A stretch of 8,787 bases of DNA. Source: Actinomycetes bacterium (lineage in GTDB: Bacteria > Actinomycetota > Actinomycetes > Actinomycetales > Cellulomonadaceae). Positions within the stretch are counted from its first letter, which is position 1. Each line of letters starts with the position of its first letter. The position numbers and the translations under genes were made by a program. The DNA is taken from NCBI GenBank assembly GCA_023424135.1, contig JAFAEH010000118.1, positions 1 to 8,787 on the forward strand, read 5' to 3'. A model generated the notes under the pieces. That model saw nothing but the letters and a program-made list of their open reading frames with translations. It did no database searches and was not told where the DNA came from. Positions 1 through 6,495 of the stretch are shown here, one piece after another.

Positions 1-2592
1 GGCGAGGCGGGCGCGTCGTCCACTGAGCAGGCACCCGGGCGTGACGGGGCACCCCTCGACGTGCTCGCCGAGCTCGGCCCGGTCCGCACGACGCAGGAGC
101 CCGCGTCCCGCGGCCGCCTGGCGACGACCGCGCTGCTCTTCCAGGCGCCCGACCCCGCGGCACGGCCCCGCCGCCGCCGCGCGCAGGCGTCGGCCGGCTC
201 GCCCGAGGAGATCTCGGACGCCGCCCGCGTCGAGGCCGTGCAGGACGAGGCCGACGACGAGGGGACGACGACCGAGGTCGTCGCCGAGGCACCGGCCGAC
301 GAGAGCACCGGGCGTTCGCGCCGGCGTCGTGGTCGCGGCCGCAAGGCGGACGCCACGGACGGCGACGAGCCGGCCGAGGCGGACGCGACGTCGGCCACGG
401 ACGACGCGGGCGACGCGTCCGCGGAGCCGTCCGAGAGTGGCGACGACGACGGTGACGAGACCGACGAGGGCGGGTCACCCCGCCGTCGCCGCCGCCGCGG
501 CGGTCGCGGTCGTCGCGGACGCAGCGAGCAGTCGTCGGACGAGGCGTCCGACGACGAGGGCGAGTCCGGCGACGCCGATGCCGAGGCCGAGGGTGACCAG
601 GACGAGGGCGGCGACGAGCAGGCCGGCTCGAGCCGTCGTCGGCGTCGCCGCCGTCGGGGTGCGCGCGGCGAGGCGGGCGAGGAACCCCGTCGTCGTCCCG
701 CCGGCGACGAGGTCACCGCGCTGCGCGGCTCGACGCGCCTGGAGGCCAAGCGTCAGCGCCGCCGTGAGGGGCGCGACGCGGGCCGTCGCCGGCAGATTGT
801 CACCGAGGCCGAGTTCCTGGCACGGCGCGAGTCCGTGGAGCGCTCCATGGTCGTGCGCGAGCGCGACGGGCGCACCCAGATCGCCGTGCTCGAGGACGGC
901 GTGCTCGTCGAGCACTACGTCTCGCACCAGGCGCAGGCCTCGATGGTCGGCAACGTGTACCTCGGACGCGTGCAGAACGTGCTGCCGAGCATGGAGGCCG
1001 CCTTCGTCGACGTCGGCAAGGGCCGCAACGCCGTGCTGTACGCGGGCGAGGTGAACTGGGACGCCGCCGGCCTGGAGGGTCAGCCGCGCCGCATCGAGCA
1101 GGCGCTGAAGTCCGGCGACTCGGTGCTGGTCCAGGTCACGAAGGACCCGATCGGCCACAAGGGTGCCCGCCTGACGAGCCAGATCACGCTCGCGGGCCGC
1201 TACCTGGTCTACGTGCCCGGCGGCGGCATGACCGGCATCAGCCGCAAGCTGCCCGACACGGAGCGCTCGCGCCTCAAGAAGATCCTGCGCGACGTGGTCC
1301 CGGACTCCGCGGGCGTCATCGTGCGCACCGCCGCCGAGGGGGCGAGCGAGGACGAGCTGCGTGCCGACGTCGCACGCCTGCAGGGTCAGTGGGACGCGAT
1401 CGAGAAGAAGCGGAAGACCGCGAACGCACCCGCGCTGCTGCAGGGCGAGCCCGACATGGCGATCCGCGTGGTCCGCGACATCTTCAACGACGACTTCTCC
1501 TCGCTCGTGGTCCAGGGCGACAGCGCGTGGTCGACCATCTCCACGTACGTCGGCGACCTGGCCCCCGACCTGGCGGCGCGCGTCGAGAAGTGGACCGGCA
1601 CGCAGGACGTCTTCACCGTGCACCGTGTCGACGAGCAGCTCGCCAAGGGCATGGACCGCAAGGTCTGGCTGCCGTCGGGCGGGTCGCTGGTGATCGACCG
1701 CACCGAGGCCATGACGGTCGTCGACGTCAACACCGGCAAGTTCACCGGTGCGGGTGGCACGCTCGAGGAGACCGTCACGCGCAACAACCTCGAGGCGGCC
1801 GAGGAGATCGTGCGCCAGCTCCGGCTGCGCGACATCGGCGGGATCATCGTGGTCGACTTCATCGACATGGTCCTCGAGTCCAACCGCGACCTCGTGCTGC
1901 GGCGCCTGGTCGAGTGCCTCGGGCGGGACCGCACGAAGCACCAGGTCGCCGAGGTGACGTCGCTGGGCCTGGTGCAGATGACGCGCAAGCGCGTCGGGCA
2001 GGGGCTCGTCGAGGCGTTCAGCGAGACGTGCGAGCACTGCCACGGGCGCGGGTTCATCGTGCACACCGACCCGGTGAGCAAGAACGGGCGCCCCGACACC
2101 GGCAACCAGCAGGGCGCGCCCGAGCAGGGCGAGTCGAAGCGCTCGCGGCGCAAGCGCGCGTCGGCGGAGGCGGCCGCGCCGTCGACGCCGCACCCCGCCG
2201 TGCCGGTGCTCCCGGAGGCACGCGAGGCGGTCAAGGCGACGCTCGCCACGATCGCGGCGGCCGCGGCGCACGCCCACGAGCACGAGCACGAGCGGCAGGA
2301 GCCGGCGGACGGGACGGCACCGGAGGTCGTCGCGCCCGTGATCACGCCTGCGGTCGAGGTCGCGGCGGCCGTCGAGGTCGCCGCCGAGGACGCGGCGCCG
2401 GTGGTGGGTAGCGCCGACGCGGACGTGCTCGACGTGCTCGCCGAGCTCGGCGCGGCCGGTGTCGGTGCCACCGGCTCGACGCCCGAGCCGGTGACCGGCG
2501 CGACGGTCGTGGAGAGCGACGCGGTCCTCGAGCTGCACGCGGTCGACCCCGGGCTGTTCGACGAGGACGGCGGGTCGACCCCGTCCGTTTGA
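1..2592 (+). CDS. rne: Ribonuclease E/G, 5'-truncated by the window edge
   Basis: Endoribonuclease of the RNase E/G family, which cuts single-stranded AU-rich RNA in mRNA decay and in rRNA and tRNA processing in the cytoplasm. The frame is open from base 1 with no upstream stop, so the GTG at 61 is probably internal and the true start lies outside; 863 residues are visible. Residues about 1-270 are low complexity, with acidic stretches and four arginine blocks (codons at 313-345, 481-522, 634-666, 748-792). The catalytic core follows: S1-like RNA-binding segment (about 940-1053), GISRK 5'-sensor-like stretch (1234-1248), the metal-binding aspartates of VVDVN (Asp codon 1723-1725) and DFIDM (1855-1869), and the CEHC zinc-link (2029-2040) that pairs two subunits in RNase E. 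I see no clear E. coli-type small domain after the zinc-link. The tail (2070-2592) is rich in Ala, Val and Glu and holds a His/Glu run. Family assignment is near certain; RNase E rather than RNase G rests on the long extensions. Confidence 0.96.
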   Translation, partial: GEAGASSTEQAPGRDGAPLDVLAELGPVRTTQEPASRGRLATTALLFQAPDPAARPRRRRAQASAGSPEEISDAARVEAVQDEADDEGTTTEVVAEAPADESTGRSRRRRGRGRKADATDGDEPAEADATSATDDAGDASAEPSESGDDDGDETDEGGSPRRRRRRGGRGRRGRSEQSSDEASDDEGESGDADAEAEGDQDEGGDEQAGSSRRRRRRRRGARGEAGEEPRRRPAGDEVTALRGSTRLEAKRQRRREGRDAGRRRQIVTEAEFLARRESVERSMVVRERDGRTQIAVLEDGVLVEHYVSHQAQASMVGNVYLGRVQNVLPSMEAAFVDVGKGRNAVLYAGEVNWDAAGLEGQPRRIEQALKSGDSVLVQVTKDPIGHKGARLTSQITLAGRYLVYVPGGGMTGISRKLPDTERSRLKKILRDVVPDSAGVIVRTAAEGASEDELRADVARLQGQWDAIEKKRKTANAPALLQGEPDMAIRVVRDIFNDDFSSLVVQGDSAWSTISTYVGDLAPDLAARVEKWTGTQDVFTVHRVDEQLAKGMDRKVWLPSGGSLVIDRTEAMTVVDVNTGKFTGAGGTLEETVTRNNLEAAEEIVRQLRLRDIGGIIVVDFIDMVLESNRDLVLRRLVECLGRDRTKHQVAEVTSLGLVQMTRKRVGQGLVEAFSETCEHCHGRGFIVHTDPVSKNGRPDTGNQQGAPEQGESKRSRRKRASAEAAAPSTPHPAVPVLPEAREAVKATLATIAAAAAHAHEHEHERQEPADGTAPEVVAPVITPAVEVAAAVEVAAEDAAPVVGSADADVLDVLAELGAAGVGATGSTPEPVTGATVVESDAVLELHAVDPGLFDEDGGSTPSV
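55..78 (+). repeat. First copy of an in-frame 24-nt direct repeat in rne
   Basis: Bases 55-78 are identical to 2428-2451. Both copies lie in the rne reading frame and encode the octapeptide LDVLAELG, here near the start of the visible N-terminal extension. The bases directly flanking the two copies differ, so the match is 24 nt exactly. Confidence 0.9.
2428..2451 (+). repeat. Second copy of the 24-nt direct repeat in rne
   Basis: Exact copy of bases 55-78, in the same reading frame, encoding LDVLAELG about 47 codons before the rne stop. It lies in the low-complexity C-terminal tail, outside the catalytic core. Its role is unknown; a short binding motif for a partner protein is one possibility. 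Confidence 0.9.
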
Positions 2593-2617
2593 CCGGGGGA
2601 GGGCGGGTCCGTACCCT
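2589..2617 (+). promoter_or_regulatory. Putative sigma-70-type promoter for rplU-rpmA
   Basis: A -35 element TTGACC (2589-2594) is separated by exactly 17 nt from a -10 element TACCCT (2612-2617), fitting the actinobacterial TTGACN / TANNNT pattern. Transcription would start near 2623-2626. The -35 overlaps the TGA stop of rne (2590-2592), so the promoter sits directly at the end of that gene. A strong promoter of its own fits the high demand for L21 and L27. It is the best-matching promoter in the window. Confidence 0.75.
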
Positions 2618-2623
2618 AGATCG

Positions 2624-2821
2624 TCGGTGCGTCGCGCGCGCCGTGTCATGTGTGCAGGAGCCCGGGCCGCGATCCGGACGGAGCACATGGCCCGGTCCGG
2701 CGCCGCGGACGACATCGCCGACGCGAACCCCTCGCCCTCGTGGCTGGGTGGTGCGCGGGTCCGGCGGGGTCGTGCGGCACCGGAGAGCAGTATCGATGAG
2801 CATCAGGTCCGACGAGCAGAG
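2624..2821 (+). promoter_or_regulatory. Long 5' leader of rplU with a candidate hairpin
   Basis: About 198 nt lie between the predicted transcription start and rplU. A hairpin can form from 2667-2671 with 2704-2708 (5 bp), a 2x3 internal loop, then 2674-2679 with 2695-2700 (6 bp). A competing pairing joins CATGTG at 2647-2652 with CACATG at 2684-2689 and cannot coexist with the first in a simple nested fold. No stop codon occurs in the rplU frame across the leader. Some ribosomal protein operons carry autoregulatory leaders, but I recognise no known leader class here. Confidence 0.4.
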
Positions 2822-2825
2822 ATGA
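2796..2825 (+). CDS. Possible 9-codon upstream ORF overlapping the rplU start
   Basis: ATG at 2796 opens the peptide MSIRSDEQR and stops at TGA 2823-2825, overlapping the rplU ATG (2822) as ATGA. A GGAG sequence lies at 2782-2785, 10 nt before this ATG (8 nt if read as GGAGAG to 2787), whereas the rplU ATG itself has no good ribosome binding site at the normal distance. The arrangement would let ribosomes ending the short ORF restart on rplU. It could also be chance, because short ORFs are common. No function is proposed for the peptide. Confidence 0.3.
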   Translation: MSIRSDEQR

Positions 2826-3142
2826 GCAGCAACGTGGTGTACGCGATCGTGAAGGCCGGCGGCCGCCAGGAGAAGGTCGCCGTCGGCGACGTCGTCGTCG
2901 TCGACCGCCTCGCCGCGGAGGCGGGTTCGTCGGTCGAGCTGCCGGCGCTCCTGCTCGTCGACGGGGACAAGGTGACCACCGACGCCGCGGCGCTGGCCAA
3001 GGTGACGGTGACGGCGGAGGTCGTGCGGGACGAGAAGGGTCCCAAGATCGACATCCTCAAGTACAAGAACAAGACCGGCTACCGCAAGCGCCAGGGTCAC
3101 CGCCAGAAGCTGACCCGCCTCAAGGTCACCGGCATCAAGTGA
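2822..3142 (+). CDS. rplU: 50S ribosomal protein L21
   Basis: Large-subunit ribosomal protein that binds 23S rRNA. The 106-residue product has the L21 N-terminal signature ([15 protein letters not shown]) and the basic C-terminal part typical of the family ([14 protein letters not shown], ending KVTGIK); about 100-106 residues is the usual length. I chose ATG 2822, where the stop of a short upstream ORF overlaps as ATGA. GTG 2834 would give a 102-residue protein starting MVYAIV, equally consistent with the family, and neither start has a strong ribosome binding site. The frame is open back to GTG 2627, but a 65-residue extension is not expected for L21. The gene lies downstream of rne with its own promoter and is probably cotranscribed with rpmA 72 nt later. 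Confidence 0.97.
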   Translation: MSSNVVYAIVKAGGRQEKVAVGDVVVVDRLAAEAGSSVELPALLLVDGDKVTTDAAALAKVTVTAEVVRDEKGPKIDILKYKNKTGYRKRQGHRQKLTRLKVTGIK

Positions 3143-3148
3143 GCCTTC

Positions 3149-3175
3149 GCCGCTGAGCCCCACGGCTCAGGCGGC
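3149..3175 (+). other. Intercistronic hairpin between rplU and rpmA
   Basis: GCCGC (3149-3153) plus TGAGCC (3154-3159) pair with GGCTCA (3164-3169) plus GCGGC (3171-3175), giving 11 bp, a CCAC loop and one bulged G at 3170. The hairpin begins 6 nt after the rplU stop and is not followed by a real U-tract (only ATTTCT at 3183-3188). Because rpmA has no obvious promoter of its own in the gap, a role as attenuator, RNA-processing site or 3'-end stabiliser seems likelier than full termination. Confidence 0.55.
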
Positions 3176-3214
3176 CTCCCCGATTTCTCAGACACACCCG
3201 AGAGCAGGTCAGTC

Positions 3215-3469
3215 ATGGCACACAAGAAGGGCGCGAGCTCGTCGCGCAACGGTCGCGACTCCAACGCGCAGCGCCTCGGCGTCAAGCGCTTCGGTGGCCA
3301 GGTCGTCAAGGCCGGCGAGATCATCGTCCGCCAGCGCGGCACCCACTTCCACCCGGGCGACAACGTCGGCCGCGGTGGTGACGACACGCTGTTCGCGCTG
3401 ACCGCCGGTGCGGTCGCCTTCGGCACCCGTCGCGGCCGCAAGGTCGTCGACGTCGTCGCGTCCCTCTGA
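3215..3469 (+). CDS. rpmA: 50S ribosomal protein L27
   Basis: Large-subunit protein whose N-terminal tail reaches toward the peptidyl transferase centre. The 84-residue product starts [20 protein letters not shown], the hallmark of L27, and contains the conserved [18 protein letters not shown] segment. The N-terminus begins directly with the mature AHKK sequence, so the cleavable extension found in Firmicutes L27 is absent. ATG 3215 is preceded by AGG at 3206-3208, 6 nt upstream. It is probably the second gene of an rplU-rpmA unit, since a strong terminator-like repeat lies 24 nt after its stop. Identity is certain from sequence. Confidence 0.98.
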   Translation: MAHKKGASSSRNGRDSNAQRLGVKRFGGQVVKAGEIIVRQRGTHFHPGDNVGRGGDDTLFALTAGAVAFGTRRGRKVVDVVASL

Positions 3470-3493
3470 GGTCGCGGCACACCGTAGCTTCAC

Positions 3494-3530
3494 GACGAAG
3501 GGGCGCACCGGTGCGGTGCGCCCCTTCGTC
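3494..3530 (+). terminator. Perfect 16-bp inverted repeat after rpmA
   Basis: Left arm 3494-3509 and right arm 3515-3530 are perfectly complementary over 16 bp (GACGAAGGGGCGCACC and its complement), with a 5-nt loop GGTGC. It lies 24 nt after the rpmA stop and ends 80 nt before the obgE start. No U-tract follows, which is common for actinobacterial intrinsic terminators. The perfect symmetry means it could also act on the other strand, but no - strand gene is seen. It probably ends most rplU-rpmA transcripts. Confidence 0.85.
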
Positions 3531-3557
3531 ATGTGTGACCATCGTCCACAGGACGTC

Positions 3558-3587
3558 GGTGCTCGTCCACGTCCCCGGACGGGCACC
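3558..3587 (+). other. Hairpin just upstream of the obgE ribosome binding site
   Basis: GGTGC-T-CGTCC (3558-3568) pairs with GGACG-G-GCACC (3577-3587): 11 bp including one G-U pair, with an 8-nt loop. It ends 10 nt before the obgE Shine-Dalgarno sequence. It could be a second terminator for read-through from rpmA or a leader element controlling obgE translation. The sequence does not decide between these. Confidence 0.45.
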
Positions 3588-3597
3588 CCATCGACGC

Positions 3598-3603
3598 AGG
3601 AGG
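3598..3603 (+). promoter_or_regulatory. Strong Shine-Dalgarno sequence of obgE
   Basis: AGGAGG lies 7 nt before the GTG at 3611. It is the best ribosome binding site in the window and fixes the obgE start. I could not identify a convincing promoter between the terminator (ends 3530) and this site. Confidence 0.85.
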
Positions 3604-3610
3604 TTCAGCC

Positions 3611-5128
3611 GTGGCGACGTTCGTCGACCGGGTCGTGCTGCACGCGACCGGCGGTGACGGCGGGCACGGGTGCGCGTCGATCCACCGCGAGAAGTTCAAG
3701 CCCCTCGCCGGCCCCGACGGCGGCAACGGTGGCAACGGCGGGTCCGTGATTCTCGAGGTCGACGCCCAGGTCACGACCCTCCTGCAGTTCCACCACCTGC
3801 CGCACCGCTCGGCTGCGAACGGCACGCAGGGCATGGGCGACCACCGCAGCGGCGCCACGGCGGACGACCTCGTCCTCGGCGTCCCGGACGGCACGGTCGT
3901 CAAGTCGCCGCAGGGCGAGGTGCTGGCGGACCTCGTCGGTGTCGGTGCGCGTTACGTCGTCGCGCCGGGCGGGCGCGGTGGACTCGGCAACGCGGCCCTC
4001 GCGTCCCCGCGGCGCAAGGCCCCCGGGTTCGCGCTGCTCGGCGAGCCCGGCGAGAGCGCGGACGTCGTGCTCGAGCTCAAGACCATCGCCGACGTCGCGC
4101 TCGTCGGCTTCCCGTCGGCGGGCAAGTCCAGCCTGGTCGCGTCGATCTCCGCCGCGCGCCCCAAGATCGCGGACTACCCGTTCACGACCCTCGTGCCGAA
4201 CCTCGGCGTCGTGCAGGCCGGTGACGCGCGGTACACGGTCGCAGACGTGCCCGGGCTGATCCCCGGGGCCTCCCAGGGCAAGGGGCTCGGCCTGGAGTTC
4301 CTGCGGCACATCGAGCGCTGCGCCGTCGTCGTGCACGTCCTGGACTGCGCGACCCTCGAGCCGGACCGCGACCCGCTGACCGACCTCGACGTGATCGAGG
4401 CCGAGCTCGCGGCGTACGCCGAGGACCTCGAGGTCGCGGCGGGCGGTGTGCCGCTCGCGGACCGGCCGCGTGTCGTCGTCCTCAACAAGATCGACGTGCC
4501 CGAGGCGCGCGACCTGGCCGACCTCGTGCGTCCCGAGCTCGAGGAGCGCGGCCTGGCCGTGTTCGAGGTCTCGACCGCGAGCCACGAGGGTCTGCGGCCC
4601 CTGACGTTCGCGCTCGCCGAGCGGGTCGAGGCCGCGCGCCGGGCGGCGCCGCCGCCCGAGGCGACGCGCGTCGTGCTGCGCCCCCGGGCGGTCGACGACT
4701 CCGGTTTCACCGTCACGCGCCGCGAGGGCGGCGGGCAGGTGTGGTTCGCGGTCCGCGGTGAGAAGCCCGAGCGCTGGGTGCGCCAGACCGACTTCGCGAA
4801 CGACGAGGCCGTCGGCTACCTCGCCGACCGGCTCGCGCGCGCCGGTGTCGAGGACGCGCTGTACAAGGCGGGTGCGGTCGCGGGTGACGAGGTGCGGATC
4901 GGCCCCGACGAGAACGCGGTCGTGTTCGACTGGGAGCCCACCCTCCTGACGGGCTCCGAGCTGCTCGGTGGCCCGCGCGGCACCGACGTGCGCCTCGAGG
5001 ACACCGCGCGCCCGACGCGCGGTCAGAAGCGCCGCGAGTACACCGAGCGCATGGACGCCAAGGCCGCCGCGCGCGCCGAGCTGTGGACGGAGCGCGAGCA
5101 GGGCGTCTGGACCGACCCGGACGCCTGA
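3611..5128 (+). CDS. obgE: Obg/CgtA family GTPase
   Basis: Essential GTP-binding protein of late 50S ribosome assembly, also linked to growth control and the stringent response. The 505-residue product has all three domains of the longer Obg forms. Residues 1-160 form the glycine-rich Obg fold (GGDGGHG at 14-20, [11 protein letters not shown] at 34-44, [10 protein letters not shown] at 118-127). The GTPase domain has G1 GFPSAGKSS (166-174), G2 threonines in PFTT (190-193), G3 DVPG (212-215), G4 NKID (292-295) and G5 STA (321-323). Residues about 350-440 match the C-terminal OCT domain, followed by a charged tail of about 60 residues. The GTG start is fixed by AGGAGG 7 nt upstream and by the conserved N-terminus [11 protein letters not shown]. 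It follows rplU-rpmA, the classic arrangement, but a strong terminator separates them here. Confidence 0.98.
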   Translation: MATFVDRVVLHATGGDGGHGCASIHREKFKPLAGPDGGNGGNGGSVILEVDAQVTTLLQFHHLPHRSAANGTQGMGDHRSGATADDLVLGVPDGTVVKSPQGEVLADLVGVGARYVVAPGGRGGLGNAALASPRRKAPGFALLGEPGESADVVLELKTIADVALVGFPSAGKSSLVASISAARPKIADYPFTTLVPNLGVVQAGDARYTVADVPGLIPGASQGKGLGLEFLRHIERCAVVVHVLDCATLEPDRDPLTDLDVIEAELAAYAEDLEVAAGGVPLADRPRVVVLNKIDVPEARDLADLVRPELEERGLAVFEVSTASHEGLRPLTFALAERVEAARRAAPPPEATRVVLRPRAVDDSGFTVTRREGGGQVWFAVRGEKPERWVRQTDFANDEAVGYLADRLARAGVEDALYKAGAVAGDEVRIGPDENAVVFDWEPTLLTGSELLGGPRGTDVRLEDTARPTRGQKRREYTERMDAKAAARAELWTEREQGVWTDPDA

Positions 5129-5174
5129 CGGGCCGCCCGGACCCGGTGCGGGCGCCCGGGCGGGCCCCGGGGAT

Positions 5175-5220
5175 CCTGCACGGGCCGGTGCGTGCAGGTG
5201 CGCGCGGGGGACCCCGCGTG
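5175..5220 (+). terminator. Tandem hairpins after obgE
   Basis: CCTGCACG (5175-5182) pairs perfectly with CGTGCAGG (5191-5198) over an 8-nt loop. A second stem pairs 5201-5208 with 5213-5220 (8 bp with one G-U, 4-nt loop). They lie about 46 nt after the obgE stop in a very GC-rich gap without a U-tract. A terminator is the simplest reading, but stems of 8 bp arise easily at this base composition. Confidence 0.5.
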
Positions 5221-5263
5221 TCCCGCGTGCCGGTCGCTGCACGGGTCGACGCGCGCGGCGGGG

Positions 5264-5269
5264 CATCAT
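5264..5269 (+). promoter_or_regulatory. Possible -10 element of a leaderless proB transcript
   Basis: CATCAT, a degenerate match to TANNNT, lies 7 nt before GTG 5277. The spacing and the following G-rich stretch resemble the clearer element in front of proA (TAGCCT, then GGGCCC, then ATG). Under this reading the ATG at 5268 belongs to the -10 box and the transcript begins at or next to GTG 5277. No -35 element is evident. Confidence 0.4.
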
Positions 5270-5276
5270 GGGGGCC

Positions 5277-6416
5277 GTGAGTGCCGCCGCCCTGTCCGGA
5301 CGTGACCAGCTGCCCGGTGCGGGACGCGTCGTCGTCAAGGTCGGCTCGTCGTCCCTCACGACGCCGGACGGGCACCTCGACCCGGACCGGCTCGCGACGG
5401 TCGTCGACGTCCTCGCGGCACGGCGCGCGGCCGGCACGCAGGTCGTGCTCGTCTCGTCCGGCGCCATCGCCGCCGGCATCGGCCCGCTGGGGCTCGCGGC
5501 CCGCCCGCGCGACCTCGCGACGCAGCAGGCCGCCGCATCGGTCGGCCAGGGCCTGCTCGTCGCCCACTACACGCGCGCGTTCGCCGCGCACGGGCTGACC
5601 GTCGCGCAGGTGCTGCTCACCGCCGAGGACACGTGGCGACGCGGGCAGTACCGCAACGCGCACCGTGCACTGACCCGGCTGCTCGACCTGGGCGTGGTGC
5701 CGATCATCAACGAGAACGACGCCGTCGCGACCGACGAGATCCGGTTCGGTGACAACGACCGGCTCGCGGCGCTGGTCTCGCACCTCGTGCACGCCGACGC
5801 GCTCGCGCTGCTGACCGACGTCGACGCGCTGTACACCGGACCGCCCTCGCGCCCGGGGTCGCAGCGCATCGCCGAGGTCCGCTCGCTGGCCGAGGTCGAG
5901 GGGGTCGACGTGACGGCCCGTGGGTCGGCGGTCGGCACGGGCGGCATGGTCACCAAGCTCGAGTCCGTCGCGATCGCGACGCAGTCCGGCATCCCCGTCG
6001 TCCTGACGTCCGCGGGGCAGGCGGGTCCCGCGCTCGAGGGGCACGACGTGGGGACGTGGTTCGCCGCGACGGGGCGACGACGCTCGATCCGGCTGCTGTG
6101 GCTCGCGCACGCGGCGCGCACGCGTGGGCGGCTCGTGCTCGACGACGGTGCCGTGCGGGCCGTCGTCGAGCGCCGCACGTCGCTGCTGCCCGCGGGCGTC
6201 ACGGCGGTCGAGGGCGTGTTCGAGGCGGGTGACCCCGTCGAGCTCGTCGACGCCGAGGGGACGGTCGTCGCGCGCGGGCTCGTCGCGTACGGCGCGGAGG
6301 AGGCGCCCCAGCTCCTGGGACGCACCACCGGGGACCTGCGCGAGGCGTTCGGCCCGGGGTACGACCGTGAGCTCGTCCACCGAGACGACCTCGTGCTCGT
6401 GCGCCGTCGCCGCTGA
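5277..6416 (+). CDS. proB: Glutamate 5-kinase (proline synthesis, first step)
   Basis: Phosphorylates L-glutamate with ATP to give gamma-glutamyl phosphate, the committed step of proline synthesis; the activity is usually feedback-inhibited by proline. With the GTG at 5277 the product has 379 residues. The amino-acid kinase domain (about 15-265) carries the phosphate-binding KVGSSS (21-26), SSGAIAAG (60-67), the NEND substrate motif (145-148), FGDND (157-161), LLTDVDALYT (178-187) and the GTGGMVTK segment (220-227). A PUA domain fills residues about 284-376, as in E. coli ProB. The start is uncertain between ATG 5268 (MGAVSAAAL) and GTG 5277; I prefer GTG because the ATG seems to lie inside a -10 element and neither has a good ribosome binding site. 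proA follows 79 nt later with its own putative promoter. Confidence 0.97.
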   Translation: MSAAALSGRDQLPGAGRVVVKVGSSSLTTPDGHLDPDRLATVVDVLAARRAAGTQVVLVSSGAIAAGIGPLGLAARPRDLATQQAAASVGQGLLVAHYTRAFAAHGLTVAQVLLTAEDTWRRGQYRNAHRALTRLLDLGVVPIINENDAVATDEIRFGDNDRLAALVSHLVHADALALLTDVDALYTGPPSRPGSQRIAEVRSLAEVEGVDVTARGSAVGTGGMVTKLESVAIATQSGIPVVLTSAGQAGPALEGHDVGTWFAATGRRRSIRLLWLAHAARTRGRLVLDDGAVRAVVERRTSLLPAGVTAVEGVFEAGDPVELVDAEGTVVARGLVAYGAEEAPQLLGRTTGDLREAFGPGYDRELVHRDDLVLVRRRR

Positions 6417-6428
6417 GAGCCACGCACC

Positions 6429-6460
6429 GCGGCGCCCCGTCCGCCGGTTGCGGACGCCGC
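6429..6460 (+). terminator. Hairpin between proB and proA
   Basis: GCGGC (6429-6433) pairs with GCCGC (6456-6460) and GTCCGC (6439-6444) with GCGGAC (6450-6455), leaving a 5-nt bulge (6434-6438) and the loop CGGTT. It begins 13 nt after the proB stop and ends 23 nt before the -10 element of proA. A weak terminator of the proB transcript is plausible; there is no U-tract. Confidence 0.45.
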
Positions 6461-6483
6461 ACCACGGGCACGCGCAGCCCGGC

Positions 6484-6489
6484 TAGCCT
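6484..6489 (+). promoter_or_regulatory. -10 element of a leaderless proA promoter
   Basis: TAGCCT matches the actinobacterial TANNNT -10 pattern, and 6 nt (GGGCCC) separate it from the proA ATG at 6496, so transcription would begin at or within a base of the A of the start codon. There is no Shine-Dalgarno sequence before the ATG, as expected for a leaderless mRNA. No -35 element is visible at the usual distance. Confidence 0.65.
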
Positions 6490-6495
6490 GGGCCC

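Noticed and set aside
61..63. GTG 61 as the true start of rne
   Set aside because: The frame is open to base 1 without a stop, there is no ribosome binding site just upstream, and RNase E of this group usually has a longer N-terminal extension. The gene is treated as cut by the window edge.
1389..2411. 340-codon + strand frame inside rne
   Set aside because: Out-of-frame reading of the catalytic core; the Arg/Gly/Ala-rich product is typical of a shifted frame in GC-rich coding DNA.
475..2715. Very long open frame (746 codons) on the - strand opposite rne
   Set aside because: GC-rich third positions on the + strand remove stops from the opposite strand. The translation is a low-complexity Arg/His/Asp/Leu mixture with no domain, while the + strand encodes an intact RNase E core.
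2627..2821. L21 with a 65-residue N-terminal extension from GTG 2627
   Set aside because: L21 normally begins a few residues before YAIV. The extension has no family match, and its third-position pattern fades before the L21 start. It is kept only as a finding to check.
3542..3550. DnaA-box-like TCGTCCACA upstream of obgE
   Set aside because: One mismatch to TTGTCCACA and a single isolated copy; such sites are expected by chance and no origin features are nearby.
3605..5479. Long - strand open frame opposite obgE
   Set aside because: Shadow of obgE and the following gap; composition is typical of an antisense frame, with no recognisable motif or ribosome binding site.
4713..6380. Long - strand open frame opposite the obgE end and proB
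   Set aside because: Spans two unrelated + strand genes and their terminator region, with no motif; an artefact of high GC.
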